Of a DNA stretch of 64,000 nt, positions 35,774-44,788 are shown in pieces. Under the pieces are notes generated by a model that was not told where the DNA came from, ran no database searches, and saw only the letters and a program-made list of their open reading frames with translations. The DNA is from Maribellus sp. CM-23 (GTDB lineage: Bacteria > Bacteroidota > Bacteroidia > Bacteroidales > Prolixibacteraceae), in contig NZ_JADWYJ010000008.1 in NCBI RefSeq assembly GCF_021354595.1, forward strand, positions 98,681 through 162,680. Direction: 5' to 3'. How positions within the stretch are numbered: the stretch's first letter is position 1; each line of letters starts with the position of its first letter. The position numbers and the translations under genes were made by a program.

Positions 35774-36076
35774 GTGAAAGACAACGATTTTAGAATAAAT
35801 ATTAAGATTGACGGGCGGAATTATCCGCTGACCATCAATCGCAGAGATGAAGAGAGATACAGGAAAGCTGCAAAATTTGTGAACGAGACCATTACTGAAT
35901 TCAGAAAAAGGTTTCAACACAATGACCAACAAGATATAATGGCGATGACTGCATTTCAGGCGGCTTTGAATTACAGCAACTTACAGGAACGCCAGGATTA
36001 TTCTCAATTCATCGATGATATTAAGGATTTAAATGACGACATTTCTGATTTCTTAAAAGAACAGAATTGGAAATAG
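35774..36076 (+). CDS. zapA: Cell division protein ZapA
   Basis: The 100-residue product begins at GTG 35774 and contains the ZapA core: INIKIDGRNYPLTINRRDEERYRKAAKFVNETI, then TAFQAALNYSNLQE. ZapA binds FtsZ and bundles protofilaments. It is between the coiled-coil gene and rny, with a hairpin region following. In many Bacteroidota the same order zapB-zapA-rny is seen. Confidence 0.92.
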   Translation: MKDNDFRINIKIDGRNYPLTINRRDEERYRKAAKFVNETITEFRKRFQHNDQQDIMAMTAFQAALNYSNLQERQDYSQFIDDIKDLNDDISDFLKEQNWK

Positions 36077-36096
36077 AAATATAAAGTATTTATCAA

Positions 36097-36146
36097 AGCC
36101 CGTATTGGGCCTTTTCCCGAAAGAAAAGGTTCTCTACGGGTTTTTT
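36097..36146 (+). ncRNA. Hairpin with internal bubble after zapA (terminator or 6S-Flavo-like RNA)
   Basis: Outer stem CCCGTA (36099-36104) with TACGGG (36135-36140), a symmetric 5x5 internal loop, inner stem CCTTTT (36110-36115) with AAAAGG (36124-36129), then TTTTTT. This could be a plain terminator of zapB-zapA. However, zapA-adjacent position and a bubbled single hairpin are also features of 6S RNA, so an unannotated 6S-type RNA beginning upstream is possible. The RNA call is tentative; a terminator function is the safer reading. Confidence 0.4.
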
Positions 36147-36166
36147 AGTATTTAAATTAAAAATTC

Positions 36167-37726
36167 ATGGACATAAATTTGATATTTGCAGTAGCTGCGG
36201 GTTTTGTTGGAGGTGGTGGATTGGCCTACTTCGTATGGAACAAAGCCCTGAAAGCAAAGAAAAGAAAGATAGTAGCGGAAGGCATGGCCGAAGCTGAAGT
36301 GATCAAAAAAGACAAGATTCTACAGGCGAAGGAAAAATTCCTTCAGTTAAAGTCGGAACACGAAAGGTATATTAACGAGAAGAACTCCACGCTGTCCAAC
36401 CTTGAAAACAAACACAAACAGCGCGAAAATATGCTTAACCAGCGTCGCGATGAAATCAACCGAAAGGTTAAGGACTTCGAAACAGAGAAACGAGAAATCG
36501 AAGTTATTCGTGAAAACCTGAATGCCCAATTACAAAGGGTAGAACACAAAAACGAAGAGCTCGAAAAAACTTTCAAACAAACACTCGAAAAACTGGAACA
36601 GGTTTCGGGTTTATCAGCCGAAGATGCCAAAGCACAACTGGTAGAATCGCTGAAAGAAGAAGCCAAATCGGATGCGGTGGCTTATATCAACGAAATAATG
36701 GAAGAAGCCAAGCAAACCGCCAATAAAGAGGCGAAGAAGATTGTGGTGAAATCCATTCAGCGTGTGGCAACCGAAACTGCCATTGAGAATTCTGTTACCA
36801 TTTTCCATATTGAAAGCGACGAAATCAAAGGCCGTATTATCGGGCGTGAAGGACGAAATATTCGTGCTCTTGAAGCTGCTACCGGCGTTGAGATTGTTGT
36901 AGATGATACTCCAGAAGCCATTGTGCTTTCAGCGTTCGATCCGGTACGTCGTGAGATTGCCCGTTTGGCATTGCACCAACTGGTAACCGACGGACGTATC
37001 CACCCGGCCCGTATCGAAGAAGTCGTTCAGAAAGTGAAAAAACAAGTGGAAGAAGAAGTGATCGAAACCGGAAAACGTACCGCAATCGACCTTGGGATCC
37101 ATGGCCTGCATCCTGAACTGATCCGTTTGATCGGCAAAATGAAATACCGTTCGTCGTATGGTCAAAACCTACTGCAACACTCGCGCGAGGTTGCTAACTT
37201 AAGTGCAATTATGGCGGCTGAGCTGGGATTAAACCCGAAAAAAGCAAAACGCGCCGGATTGCTGCACGATATTGGTAAAGTGCCGGATGATGAGCCGGAA
37301 TTGCCACACGCAGTGCTGGGGATGAAGTTGGCCGAGAAATACAAGGAAAAACCGGACATTGCCAACGCCATTGGTGCTCACCACGACGAAGTGGAGATGC
37401 AGAGTCTTCTTGCTCCTATCGTTCAGGTTTGCGATGCAATTTCAGGAGCCCGTCCGGGAGCCCGCCGCGAGGTAGTGGAATCGTACATCAAACGATTGAA
37501 AGACCTGGAAGACCTGGCACTCTCCTACCCGGGCGTTATGAAAACTTACGCCATTCAGGCAGGACGCGAACTGCGCGTAATTGTAGGTGCCGACAAGATG
37601 AACGACCAGGAAACCGAACAGCTCTCGTACGACATCTCGAAACGTATTCAGGACGAGATGACTTACCCGGGACAGATAAAGATCACAGTAATTCGCGAAA
37701 CACGTGCTGTGAGCTACGCAAAATAA
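36167..37726 (+). CDS. rny: Ribonuclease Y
   Basis: The 519-residue product has an N-terminal TM helix (LIFAVAAGFVGGGGLAYFVW, about 5-24), a long coiled coil (about 25-205), a KH domain with IKGRIIGREGRNIRALE (about 221-237), and an HD domain with LLHDIGKVPDD (about 366-376) and IGAHHDEVE. RNase Y is the membrane-tethered endonuclease that starts mRNA decay. All parts are present. A terminator follows directly. Confidence 0.97.
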   Translation: MDINLIFAVAAGFVGGGGLAYFVWNKALKAKKRKIVAEGMAEAEVIKKDKILQAKEKFLQLKSEHERYINEKNSTLSNLENKHKQRENMLNQRRDEINRKVKDFETEKREIEVIRENLNAQLQRVEHKNEELEKTFKQTLEKLEQVSGLSAEDAKAQLVESLKEEAKSDAVAYINEIMEEAKQTANKEAKKIVVKSIQRVATETAIENSVTIFHIESDEIKGRIIGREGRNIRALEAATGVEIVVDDTPEAIVLSAFDPVRREIARLALHQLVTDGRIHPARIEEVVQKVKKQVEEEVIETGKRTAIDLGIHGLHPELIRLIGKMKYRSSYGQNLLQHSREVANLSAIMAAELGLNPKKAKRAGLLHDIGKVPDDEPELPHAVLGMKLAEKYKEKPDIANAIGAHHDEVEMQSLLAPIVQVCDAISGARPGARREVVESYIKRLKDLEDLALSYPGVMKTYAIQAGRELRVIVGADKMNDQETEQLSYDISKRIQDEMTYPGQIKITVIRETRAVSYAK

Positions 37727-37750
37727 GAACAAAGAAACTTGAAATATCCG

Positions 37751-37781
37751 AGCCTTCCGTTGAAAAACGGGAGGCTTTTTT
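37751..37781 (+). terminator. Terminator of rny
   Basis: An 11-bp stem, AGCCTTCCGTT with AACGGGAGGCT (one U-G pair), closes a short GAAA loop and is followed by TTTTTT. Confidence 0.85.
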
Positions 37782-38130
37782 GTGCCTAAAATTTAGGTTG
37801 TCAAGTGGAAAATTCATTCTGAAAATCCGTTGGATCTTAATTTATAAGGGTACTGCCATACTACTTTGTGAAAGGGTTGCTGAGTTACAAGTTAGAAAGT
37901 CTTTTGGAGAGTAATTTCAAATTGCTCAAACAGTTTTTCTTGAGTAATCTTTACAATTAGAAGGTATGAACTTCAAACAAGTGAAGTTTCCGTCAAAGTG
38001 GAAGACAATTGACCTTCACTGACGACTTGAATACTAAAGCGATGCTTTGGGGGAACTAACAGCCGATCGTCACAGTTTTCTAGGCCCTGAACTTTGAGAT
38101 GTTGATGCTTCTCAACTATCATTTTTACAT
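37782..38130. other. Non-coding interval with several consecutive hairpins
   Basis: No frame here resembles a known protein. Four possible hairpins follow each other: 37921-37949 (9 bp, one mismatch), 37969-37988 (7-bp stem AACTTCA/TGAAGTT), 37991-38024 (11 bp with two bulges) and about 38099-38118. The region could be a decayed element or an unannotated structured RNA. Confidence 0.35.
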
Positions 38131-38133
38131 TAT

Positions 38134-38172
38134 AAAAAAAGCCGCTCGCCCGTCAACTGACGGAGGAGCGGC
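38134..38172 (-). terminator. Terminator of TPR gene, containing a repeat palindrome
   Basis: On the minus strand GCCGCTC and GAGCGGC enclose the palindrome CCGTCA-N2-TGACGG (38150-38163, second copy of the window repeat) and are followed by a run of seven T (38140-38134). The repeat is therefore part of the terminator stem. Confidence 0.8.
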
Positions 38173-38194
38173 TTTAGTATCTTTTAAATACTTC

Positions 38195-39373
38195 TTACTG
38201 ACCTAATTTTTCAAGAATAGCGTTGTATTTATCCATATTCTTCATACGGTAATACAGGTTTTTCAGCGACTCAAGAGTACTGGTTTCCTCTGCATTCAGT
38301 TCGTGGCATTTTTCCATGTAAGGCAATGCTTTTTCAAACCATACGTCTGCTTTCTTCAACTCAGCTTCGTATTTTGCATTATCATTCGCCGGAACGCTGT
38401 TGGCCACTTCAATTTGTTTTACGCCTTTGTTGTAGTACAAAGCTCCTAAGTTGTAATAAGCATTAAAGAAGTTGGGATCAACTTCGGTGGCTTTCTGATA
38501 AGCATCTACAGCTTTTTCTTCATCACCAAATTTTTCTAGCAATGCACCTTTGGCAAAGTAATAGGTTACGTTTGTTGGATCTTGCTGAATAGCCATATCC
38601 AGGTATTTCAACGCTTCTTCGTTTTTATTCAACTTCATATACAGGTCAACCATGGCAGTTAAAACACCATTGTCTTCCGGGTATTTTTCAAAACCTTCCT
38701 GAACGGTTTTTAATGCGTTAACTGTATCCTGCATTTGCATGTACGAATCAGCAATCAAACTATAAGTACGTGCACCGTTGTAACCATATTTGGTTACTTC
38801 TGTGTAATACTTAACTGCTTTGTTATAATCTTTTGAATTATAGGCAGCAAGACCGGTATTGAAAAGTATTACTGTATCTACACCATCAGGGTTATCAGCC
38901 TTTACAATGTCAAGGTTTTGAACCTCCAGGATTTGTTCGAACGACTTTAATGCTGCAGGATAATCATTGGCGTTAAAAGCCTCAACTGCCTGGTTGGTAA
39001 GGTCGTTAGTCAACAATGTTAATTTGATTTTTACACCGTTGCTAGCTTTTCCTTTGTCATCCAGCTCCAGTGCTTTTTTATACGACTCCAAAGCAGTTGT
39101 TAACGGATCATCAGCCAGTTTTTTAATGTTTGCATCTTTACTTTGGAAAATCGCTTGGTAAATCTCCCCACGTACCTCCCATGTTTTTGGCCACGGAAGA
39201 GATTTCTCTGCCTTTTCGTTGGCCGGGTCGGTAGCCTCATTAATGGCCTCCAGCGCTTTATCCAATTTGCCGCTATCTTTAAAGGTCTGAGCACTTGTTA
39301 CTTTTCCCTTCTGAGCAAATGCTCCTGAAACAGAAAGCACCAAGGCAAGTAGAATAATAGTTTTTTTCATCAC
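38195..39373 (-). CDS. Secreted tetratricopeptide-repeat protein
   Basis: The 392-residue product has a signal peptide ending AFAQ followed by at least seven TPR-like helical pairs; clear examples are YNSKDYNKAVKYYTEV, EALKYLDMAIQQDPTN and AVDAYQKATEVDPNFFNAYY. TPRs mediate protein contacts. It is likely periplasmic, and no enzymatic domain is present. It lies downstream of gyrA in the same orientation, 70 bases apart, and has its own terminator. Confidence 0.9.
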   Translation of the reverse strand: MMKKTIILLALVLSVSGAFAQKGKVTSAQTFKDSGKLDKALEAINEATDPANEKAEKSLPWPKTWEVRGEIYQAIFQSKDANIKKLADDPLTTALESYKKALELDDKGKASNGVKIKLTLLTNDLTNQAVEAFNANDYPAALKSFEQILEVQNLDIVKADNPDGVDTVILFNTGLAAYNSKDYNKAVKYYTEVTKYGYNGARTYSLIADSYMQMQDTVNALKTVQEGFEKYPEDNGVLTAMVDLYMKLNKNEEALKYLDMAIQQDPTNVTYYFAKGALLEKFGDEEKAVDAYQKATEVDPNFFNAYYNLGALYYNKGVKQIEVANSVPANDNAKYEAELKKADVWFEKALPYMEKCHELNAEETSTLESLKNLYYRMKNMDKYNAILEKLGQ

Positions 39374-39443
39374 TTCAGAATTTTTTTGTTACTTAAATAT
39401 TTTGCAAAAATAGATGTTTTCACTTTTATCGCAAGCTTAAGCT

Positions 39444-41966
39444 TTAGGAATCAAAAGATTGTTCCTGATCCAGATTGTTCTCGTCCTTTTCCACGGATTC
39501 ACCACCTTCTTCTTCGTTTTCGTTGGGTTCATCCATCGCAACACGCGCTACCGACGCAATATGGTCTTCTCCTCGCAGGTTAATTACCCGCACTCCCTGA
39601 GTTGCTCTACCCAATACAGAGATAGAACCAACAGGAACACGAATCGTAATGCCATTTTGGGTTATGATCATAAGGTCGTTTTGGTCCGAAACATTTTTGA
39701 TCGCAATCAGCTCGCCTGTTTTTTCGGTAACATTGATGGTCTTTACTCCTTTTCCACCTCTGTTTGTTACCCTGTAATCATCAATCTTAGAACGTTTTCC
39801 ATATCCGTTTTCGGAAATTACCAGGATATCCTCGTTTTCGTCCTGTACACAAATCATACCAATCACTTCATCGTTAGCGCTGCCAAGGGTTATACCTCGC
39901 ACTCCTGATGCTGTTCTTCCGATCGGACGAACAATACTTTCGTTAAAGCGAATGGCCTTTCCTGAACGCACCGCCAACATCATTTCGCTATTTCCGTTGG
40001 TCAGTCTTGCTTCAAGTAGTTGGTCTCCATCTTTAATGGTAATGGCATTAACACCATTCTGTCGAGGACGTGAATAAGCTTCCAGTGTGGTCTTCTTAAT
40101 GATCCCCTTCTTAGTAGCTAAAATGATGAAATTATTGTTGATGAAATCCTGATCGGTTAACGTTTTTACTTTAATAAACGCCAGCACTTTATCATCCGGC
40201 TCAATGTTCAGGATATTCTGGATCGCACGGCCTTTAGATGCCCTGGTTCCTTCAGGAATCTGGTATACCTTCAACCAGTAACATTTTCCTTTTTCTGTAA
40301 ATAATAACAGTGTATTATGCATGGAAGCGATAAAGAGATGTTCCAGGAAGTCTTCGTCACGCGTTGTACTTCCTTTTGAACCAACACCTCCCCTTCCCTG
40401 TGTACGGAATTCAGACAGCGGTGTGCGTTTGATGTAACCCAAATGCGAGATGGTAATTACCATGTCTTCATCGGCATAGAAATCTTCCGGGTTAAATTCT
40501 TCGGCGTTGGGAATTAACTCGGTACGGCGTCCGTCACCATACTTTTGTTTCATTTCCTGCAACTCTTCCTTGATAATGTCCATCCGTAAGTTTACGTCTT
40601 CCAAAACTTTTTTCAGGTATTCGATTTGGACCATTATTTCTTCGTACTCTTTACGCAGCTTGTCTTGTTCCAGACCTGTTAACTGACGCAAACGCATCTC
40701 AACAATCGCACGGGCCTGCACATCGCTCAACTCGAAACGCTCCATTAAGCGGGTACGAGCTTCGTCGGGTGTAGAAGAACCACGAATAATGGCAATTACC
40801 TCGTCGATATTGTCACTGGCAATAATAAGCCCCTCTAAAATATGTGCACGCTTTTCAGCCTGTTCCAGTTCATACTGGGTACGGCGGACAACCACCTCAT
40901 GACGGTGATCCACAAAATAGCGGATCAGGTCTTTCAGGTTAAGCATTTTAGGGCGTCCGTGAACCAATGCAATATTGTTTACACTGAAACTGGTCTGCAG
41001 CTGCGTATATTTGTAGAGTTTGTTTAACACTACGTTGCTCATTGCATCGCGTTTCAGGTCATAAACCACGCGCATTCCTTCCCTGTCCGATTCGTCGTTA
41101 ACATTCGAGATTCCTTCAATCTTCTTTTCGTTAACCAGATCGGCTGTTTTCTGGATCATTTCGGCACGGTTCACCATGTAAGGAATCTCGGTTACGATAA
41201 TCTTCTCGCGACCTCCTTCATTTTCAATATGAGCCTTGCCCCTGATAACAATGCGTCCACGCCCCGTTTCGTAAGCATCCTTCACTCCCTGGTAACCGTA
41301 GATAATTCCACCGGTCGGGAAATCGGGTGCTTTAATAATATCGATCAACTCATCCATGGTAATATCCCGGTTGTCGATATAGGCAATTGTAGCATCAATT
41401 GTATCACTCAGGTTATGAGGTGGCATGTTGGTAGCCATACCTACAGCAATACCCGAAGCACCGTTGATTAACAGTTGCGGGATTTTTGTAGGAAGAACCG
41501 TTGGTTCATTCAGCGATTCATCAAAGTTCGGCTGAAAATCAACCGTATTTTTATCCAGATCGGCCAACGTTTCCTCAGCAATTTTTGACATTCTGGCCTC
41601 GGTATAACGCATCGCCGCGGGGCTGTCGCCATCAATCGAACCAAAGTTTCCCTGACCATCAACGAGCGGATAGCGCAAAGACCAATCCTGCGCCATACGA
41701 ACCATAGTGAAATATACTGATGAGTCTCCGTGAGGGTGATACTTACCAAGCACCTCTCCCACAATCCTGGCAGACTTCTTATGAGCCCTGTTTGATAAAA
41801 TTCCTAATTCGTGCATCCCGAACAAAACACGGCGGTGCACTGGCTTAAAACCATCTCGTACATCAGGTAATGCACGGGATACAATCACAGACATTGAATA
41901 ATCGATGTAAGCAGATTTCATCTGCTCTTCAATGTTTATTCTGATAATCTTTTCTCCTTCTGACAT
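39444..41966 (-). CDS. gyrA: DNA gyrase subunit A
   Basis: The 840-residue product is full length for GyrA. The winged-helix/tower domain carries the active tyrosine in AMRYTEARMSK (about residue 117), and the breakage-reunion domain includes LPDVRDGFKPVHRRV. The C-terminal beta-pinwheel blades follow from about 500, including the GyrA-box-like GRGGVGSKG. The acidic tail is EDEN/NENEEEGGESVE-type. The start has a Shine-Dalgarno-like AAGGAGATATAATG, unusual because Bacteroidota rarely use one. Gyrase introduces negative supercoils with GyrB, which is not in the window. Confidence 0.97.
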   Translation of the reverse strand: MSEGEKIIRINIEEQMKSAYIDYSMSVIVSRALPDVRDGFKPVHRRVLFGMHELGILSNRAHKKSARIVGEVLGKYHPHGDSSVYFTMVRMAQDWSLRYPLVDGQGNFGSIDGDSPAAMRYTEARMSKIAEETLADLDKNTVDFQPNFDESLNEPTVLPTKIPQLLINGASGIAVGMATNMPPHNLSDTIDATIAYIDNRDITMDELIDIIKAPDFPTGGIIYGYQGVKDAYETGRGRIVIRGKAHIENEGGREKIIVTEIPYMVNRAEMIQKTADLVNEKKIEGISNVNDESDREGMRVVYDLKRDAMSNVVLNKLYKYTQLQTSFSVNNIALVHGRPKMLNLKDLIRYFVDHRHEVVVRRTQYELEQAEKRAHILEGLIIASDNIDEVIAIIRGSSTPDEARTRLMERFELSDVQARAIVEMRLRQLTGLEQDKLRKEYEEIMVQIEYLKKVLEDVNLRMDIIKEELQEMKQKYGDGRRTELIPNAEEFNPEDFYADEDMVITISHLGYIKRTPLSEFRTQGRGGVGSKGSTTRDEDFLEHLFIASMHNTLLLFTEKGKCYWLKVYQIPEGTRASKGRAIQNILNIEPDDKVLAFIKVKTLTDQDFINNNFIILATKKGIIKKTTLEAYSRPRQNGVNAITIKDGDQLLEARLTNGNSEMMLAVRSGKAIRFNESIVRPIGRTASGVRGITLGSANDEVIGMICVQDENEDILVISENGYGKRSKIDDYRVTNRGGKGVKTINVTEKTGELIAIKNVSDQNDLMIITQNGITIRVPVGSISVLGRATQGVRVINLRGEDHIASVARVAMDEPNENEEEGGESVEKDENNLDQEQSFDS

Positions 41967-42235
41967 TATATCTCCTTTTAATCCTTAAAATCATTTTCAA
42001 AAGACCCACAAAAATAGTAAAATCATTGGTTTTTAGGTCCTGTGCCCATCTCTTTTAGGAAACCACTGAGCAGAAGATATTAACAACACAACTGTCATAA
42101 ATTCATACAATAAACCGAAGGATTTAATAACTTCTGCCATTTCGGTAATACCGCCTGTGAATTTTTAAGTATTTTGTGCATTCAACCTTTTGGGAACAGA
42201 ATTTGTTGAAACGACGTAAAACACAGAAAAATTAT

Positions 42236-44758
42236 ATGGATTCACAATTTTCACCAAGGATAAAGGACATCATAGGGTACAGCCGGGAAGAAGCTATCCG
42301 TTTGGGAAATGATTATATCGGGCAAGAGCACCTGTTTCTTGGAATTCTGAGAGACGGTGAAGGGATTGCCACCGACATACTGGAAAACCTGGGTGTCGAT
42401 CTGGCAGAAATCAAACAACTTGTTGAAAAAAAAATCAGGACAGATAAAGAGATCAATGGAAAAGCAGACCTAGTGATGCTTAAGTCCACTGAGAAAACGC
42501 TGAAGCTTATATACCTTGAAGCTCGTTCCTTTAAAAGTGTCACTGCCAACAGTGCACATCTTTTACTGGCTATTCTGAAAGACAGTAATTGTTTGGCAAC
42601 TCAATTATTAATAGAGATGGGAGTTAATTATTATATGGTAAAATCGCAACTGCAGGATTATAAATTTCCGGAAGCGAAATCAGATTTCCCGGAAGGCGAA
42701 GACGACGGGCCGGAAGGATTTTCAAAAAATCCATCGGGACCACAGGCAGGGAAAAAAGGTGCCGGAGCTAAATCGGATACGCCTGTACTCGACAATTTTG
42801 GAATCGACATTACCAAGTTGGCAGAAGAAGGCAGCCTGGATCCGATTGTAGGCCGCGAAAAAGAAATTGAACGACTGGCGCAAATCTTAAGCCGCCGGAA
42901 AAAGAATAACCCGATTCTTATCGGAGAGCCGGGAGTAGGAAAGTCGGCTATTGCCGAAGGCCTGGCTTTACGAATCGTTAGTAAAAAGGTCTCCCGGATT
43001 CTTTTTGACAAACGTGTGGTTAGCCTCGATATAGCTTCGATTGTTGCCGGAACCAAATACCGCGGACAGTTTGAAGAAAGGATGAAAGCTATCCTGAATG
43101 AATTGGCCAAAGTAAACAATGTAATCCTGTTCATCGACGAAATTCACACCATTGTGGGTGCAGGAGGAGCCACCGGATCGCTGGATGCAGCCAATATGCT
43201 TAAACCTGCTCTGGCAAGAGGTGACATTCAATGTATTGGGGCCACTACACTTGACGAATACCGTCAACAGATTGAAAAAGACGGTGCGCTGGAAAGAAGG
43301 TTCCAAAAAGTAATGGTTGACCCAACATCGATTGATGAGACCATTGAAATACTCAACAATATTAAACAGCGGTACGAAGATCACCACAATGTAATTTATA
43401 CCAAGGAAGCGATCGACAGCTGTGTGAAACTGACAGCCCGTTATATTACCGACCGATATTTACCGGACAAAGCGATTGATGCTTTGGACGAAGCCGGTTC
43501 GCGGGTTCATATTGCAAATATTAATGTACCGGAAAAGATTGTTAAGCTCGAAGAAAAAATAGAGAAAACAAAAGAAGAAAAAATAGCCGCTGTTAAGAGT
43601 CAGAACTTTGAACTGGCAGCCAATTTCCGTGACAAGGAGAAAAACCTGCTGACTTTGCTTGAACAGGAAAAAGAAAAGTGGGAAAAGGAACTGATCAATC
43701 ACCGCGAAATTGTAGATGAGCATAAAGTGGCAGAAGTAGTTGCCATGATGTCAGGTGTACCTGTACAGCGAATTGCCCAGGCGGAAGGAAAGCGTCTAAT
43801 GAGCATGGGACACGATCTGAAAGGAAAAGTTATCGGGCAGGATGAAGCGATCGAAAAGATTGTAAAAGCGATCCAACGAAATCGGGCAGGTCTAAAAGAC
43901 CCCAACCGGCCAATCGGTTCTTTTGTTTTCCTTGGACCAACCGGAGTTGGAAAAACCCAGCTTGCAAAAGTACTGGCGATGTATCTTTTTGATTCACTCG
44001 ATTCCCTAATCCGGGTTGATATGAGTGAATACATGGAAAAATTTGCGGTATCGAGACTCGTAGGTGCGCCTCCCGGATATGTTGGCTACGAAGAAGGCGG
44101 ACAATTAACAGAAAAAGTAAGAAGAAAACCTTATTCGGTTGTCTTGCTTGACGAAATCGAAAAAGCACATCCAGATGTTTTCCATTTATTACTGCAATTA
44201 CTCGATGAAGGAAGGCTTACCGATAGTCTGGGGCGCAATGTGGATTTCAAGAATACGATTGTAATCATGACTTCCAACATTGGTTCGCGTCAGTTAAAAG
44301 AGTTTGGCCGCGGGGTTGGTTTTTCCACCAACCAAACACCGGAACAGGACAATGAGCATGCCAAGTACATTGTACAAAAGGCGCTGAAAAAAGCGTTTGC
44401 TCCTGAGTTTCTGAATCGTATTGACGATGTGATCATGTTTAACCAACTGGAGAAAAAGCATATTCACCAGATTATCGATATCGAAATCGATGGTTTGTAC
44501 AAACGTGTTGAAGCGTTGAATTACAAGTTAAAGATTTCGCCAGCAGCCAAAGATTTTATCGCAGAGAAAGGATACGATCCGCAATTTGGAGCCCGTCCGT
44601 TAAAAAGAGCGATTCAGAAATACCTGGAAGACGAAATGGCAGAAATCATTATCAAAGCATCGATTAGCGATGGCGACACCATATCGGTAGGCTACGATAA
44701 AAAGAAAGACCGATTGCAAATGCGAATATTATCGAATAACAAAGCATTAAAAGAATAA
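42236..44758 (+). CDS. clpC: ATP-dependent Clp protease ATP-binding subunit ClpC
   Basis: I start at ATG 42236 (MDSQFSPRIKDIIGYSREEA) rather than at an upstream in-frame codon at 42176, because this is the family start. The 840-residue product has two Clp N repeats (about 1-150), first AAA+ module with GEPGVGKSA (Walker A), a UVR-like segment (VKSQNFELAANFRDKE, about 465-480) that is diagnostic of ClpC, and second AAA+ with GPTGVGKTQLAK and an ADP-sensing C-terminal region. It unfolds substrates for ClpP. It is divergent from gyrA. A strong terminator follows. Confidence 0.96.
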   Translation: MDSQFSPRIKDIIGYSREEAIRLGNDYIGQEHLFLGILRDGEGIATDILENLGVDLAEIKQLVEKKIRTDKEINGKADLVMLKSTEKTLKLIYLEARSFKSVTANSAHLLLAILKDSNCLATQLLIEMGVNYYMVKSQLQDYKFPEAKSDFPEGEDDGPEGFSKNPSGPQAGKKGAGAKSDTPVLDNFGIDITKLAEEGSLDPIVGREKEIERLAQILSRRKKNNPILIGEPGVGKSAIAEGLALRIVSKKVSRILFDKRVVSLDIASIVAGTKYRGQFEERMKAILNELAKVNNVILFIDEIHTIVGAGGATGSLDAANMLKPALARGDIQCIGATTLDEYRQQIEKDGALERRFQKVMVDPTSIDETIEILNNIKQRYEDHHNVIYTKEAIDSCVKLTARYITDRYLPDKAIDALDEAGSRVHIANINVPEKIVKLEEKIEKTKEEKIAAVKSQNFELAANFRDKEKNLLTLLEQEKEKWEKELINHREIVDEHKVAEVVAMMSGVPVQRIAQAEGKRLMSMGHDLKGKVIGQDEAIEKIVKAIQRNRAGLKDPNRPIGSFVFLGPTGVGKTQLAKVLAMYLFDSLDSLIRVDMSEYMEKFAVSRLVGAPPGYVGYEEGGQLTEKVRRKPYSVVLLDEIEKAHPDVFHLLLQLLDEGRLTDSLGRNVDFKNTIVIMTSNIGSRQLKEFGRGVGFSTNQTPEQDNEHAKYIVQKALKKAFAPEFLNRIDDVIMFNQLEKKHIHQIIDIEIDGLYKRVEALNYKLKISPAAKDFIAEKGYDPQFGARPLKRAIQKYLEDEMAEIIIKASISDGDTISVGYDKKKDRLQMRILSNNKALKE

Positions 44759-44760
44759 TA

Positions 44761-44788
44761 AAAAAGGCCGGATTACCCGGCCTTTTTT
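44761..44788. terminator. Bidirectional terminator between clpC and phosphatase gene
   Basis: AGGCCGG and CCGGCCT pair around a short ATTAC loop, with A-run on the left and T-run on the right, so it can end transcripts from both convergent genes. Confidence 0.9.

Noticed and set aside
37800..37914. Extension of the frame overlapping the rny 3' end into the intergenic gap
   Set aside because: It is an out-of-frame shadow of rny and has no start or family resemblance of its own.
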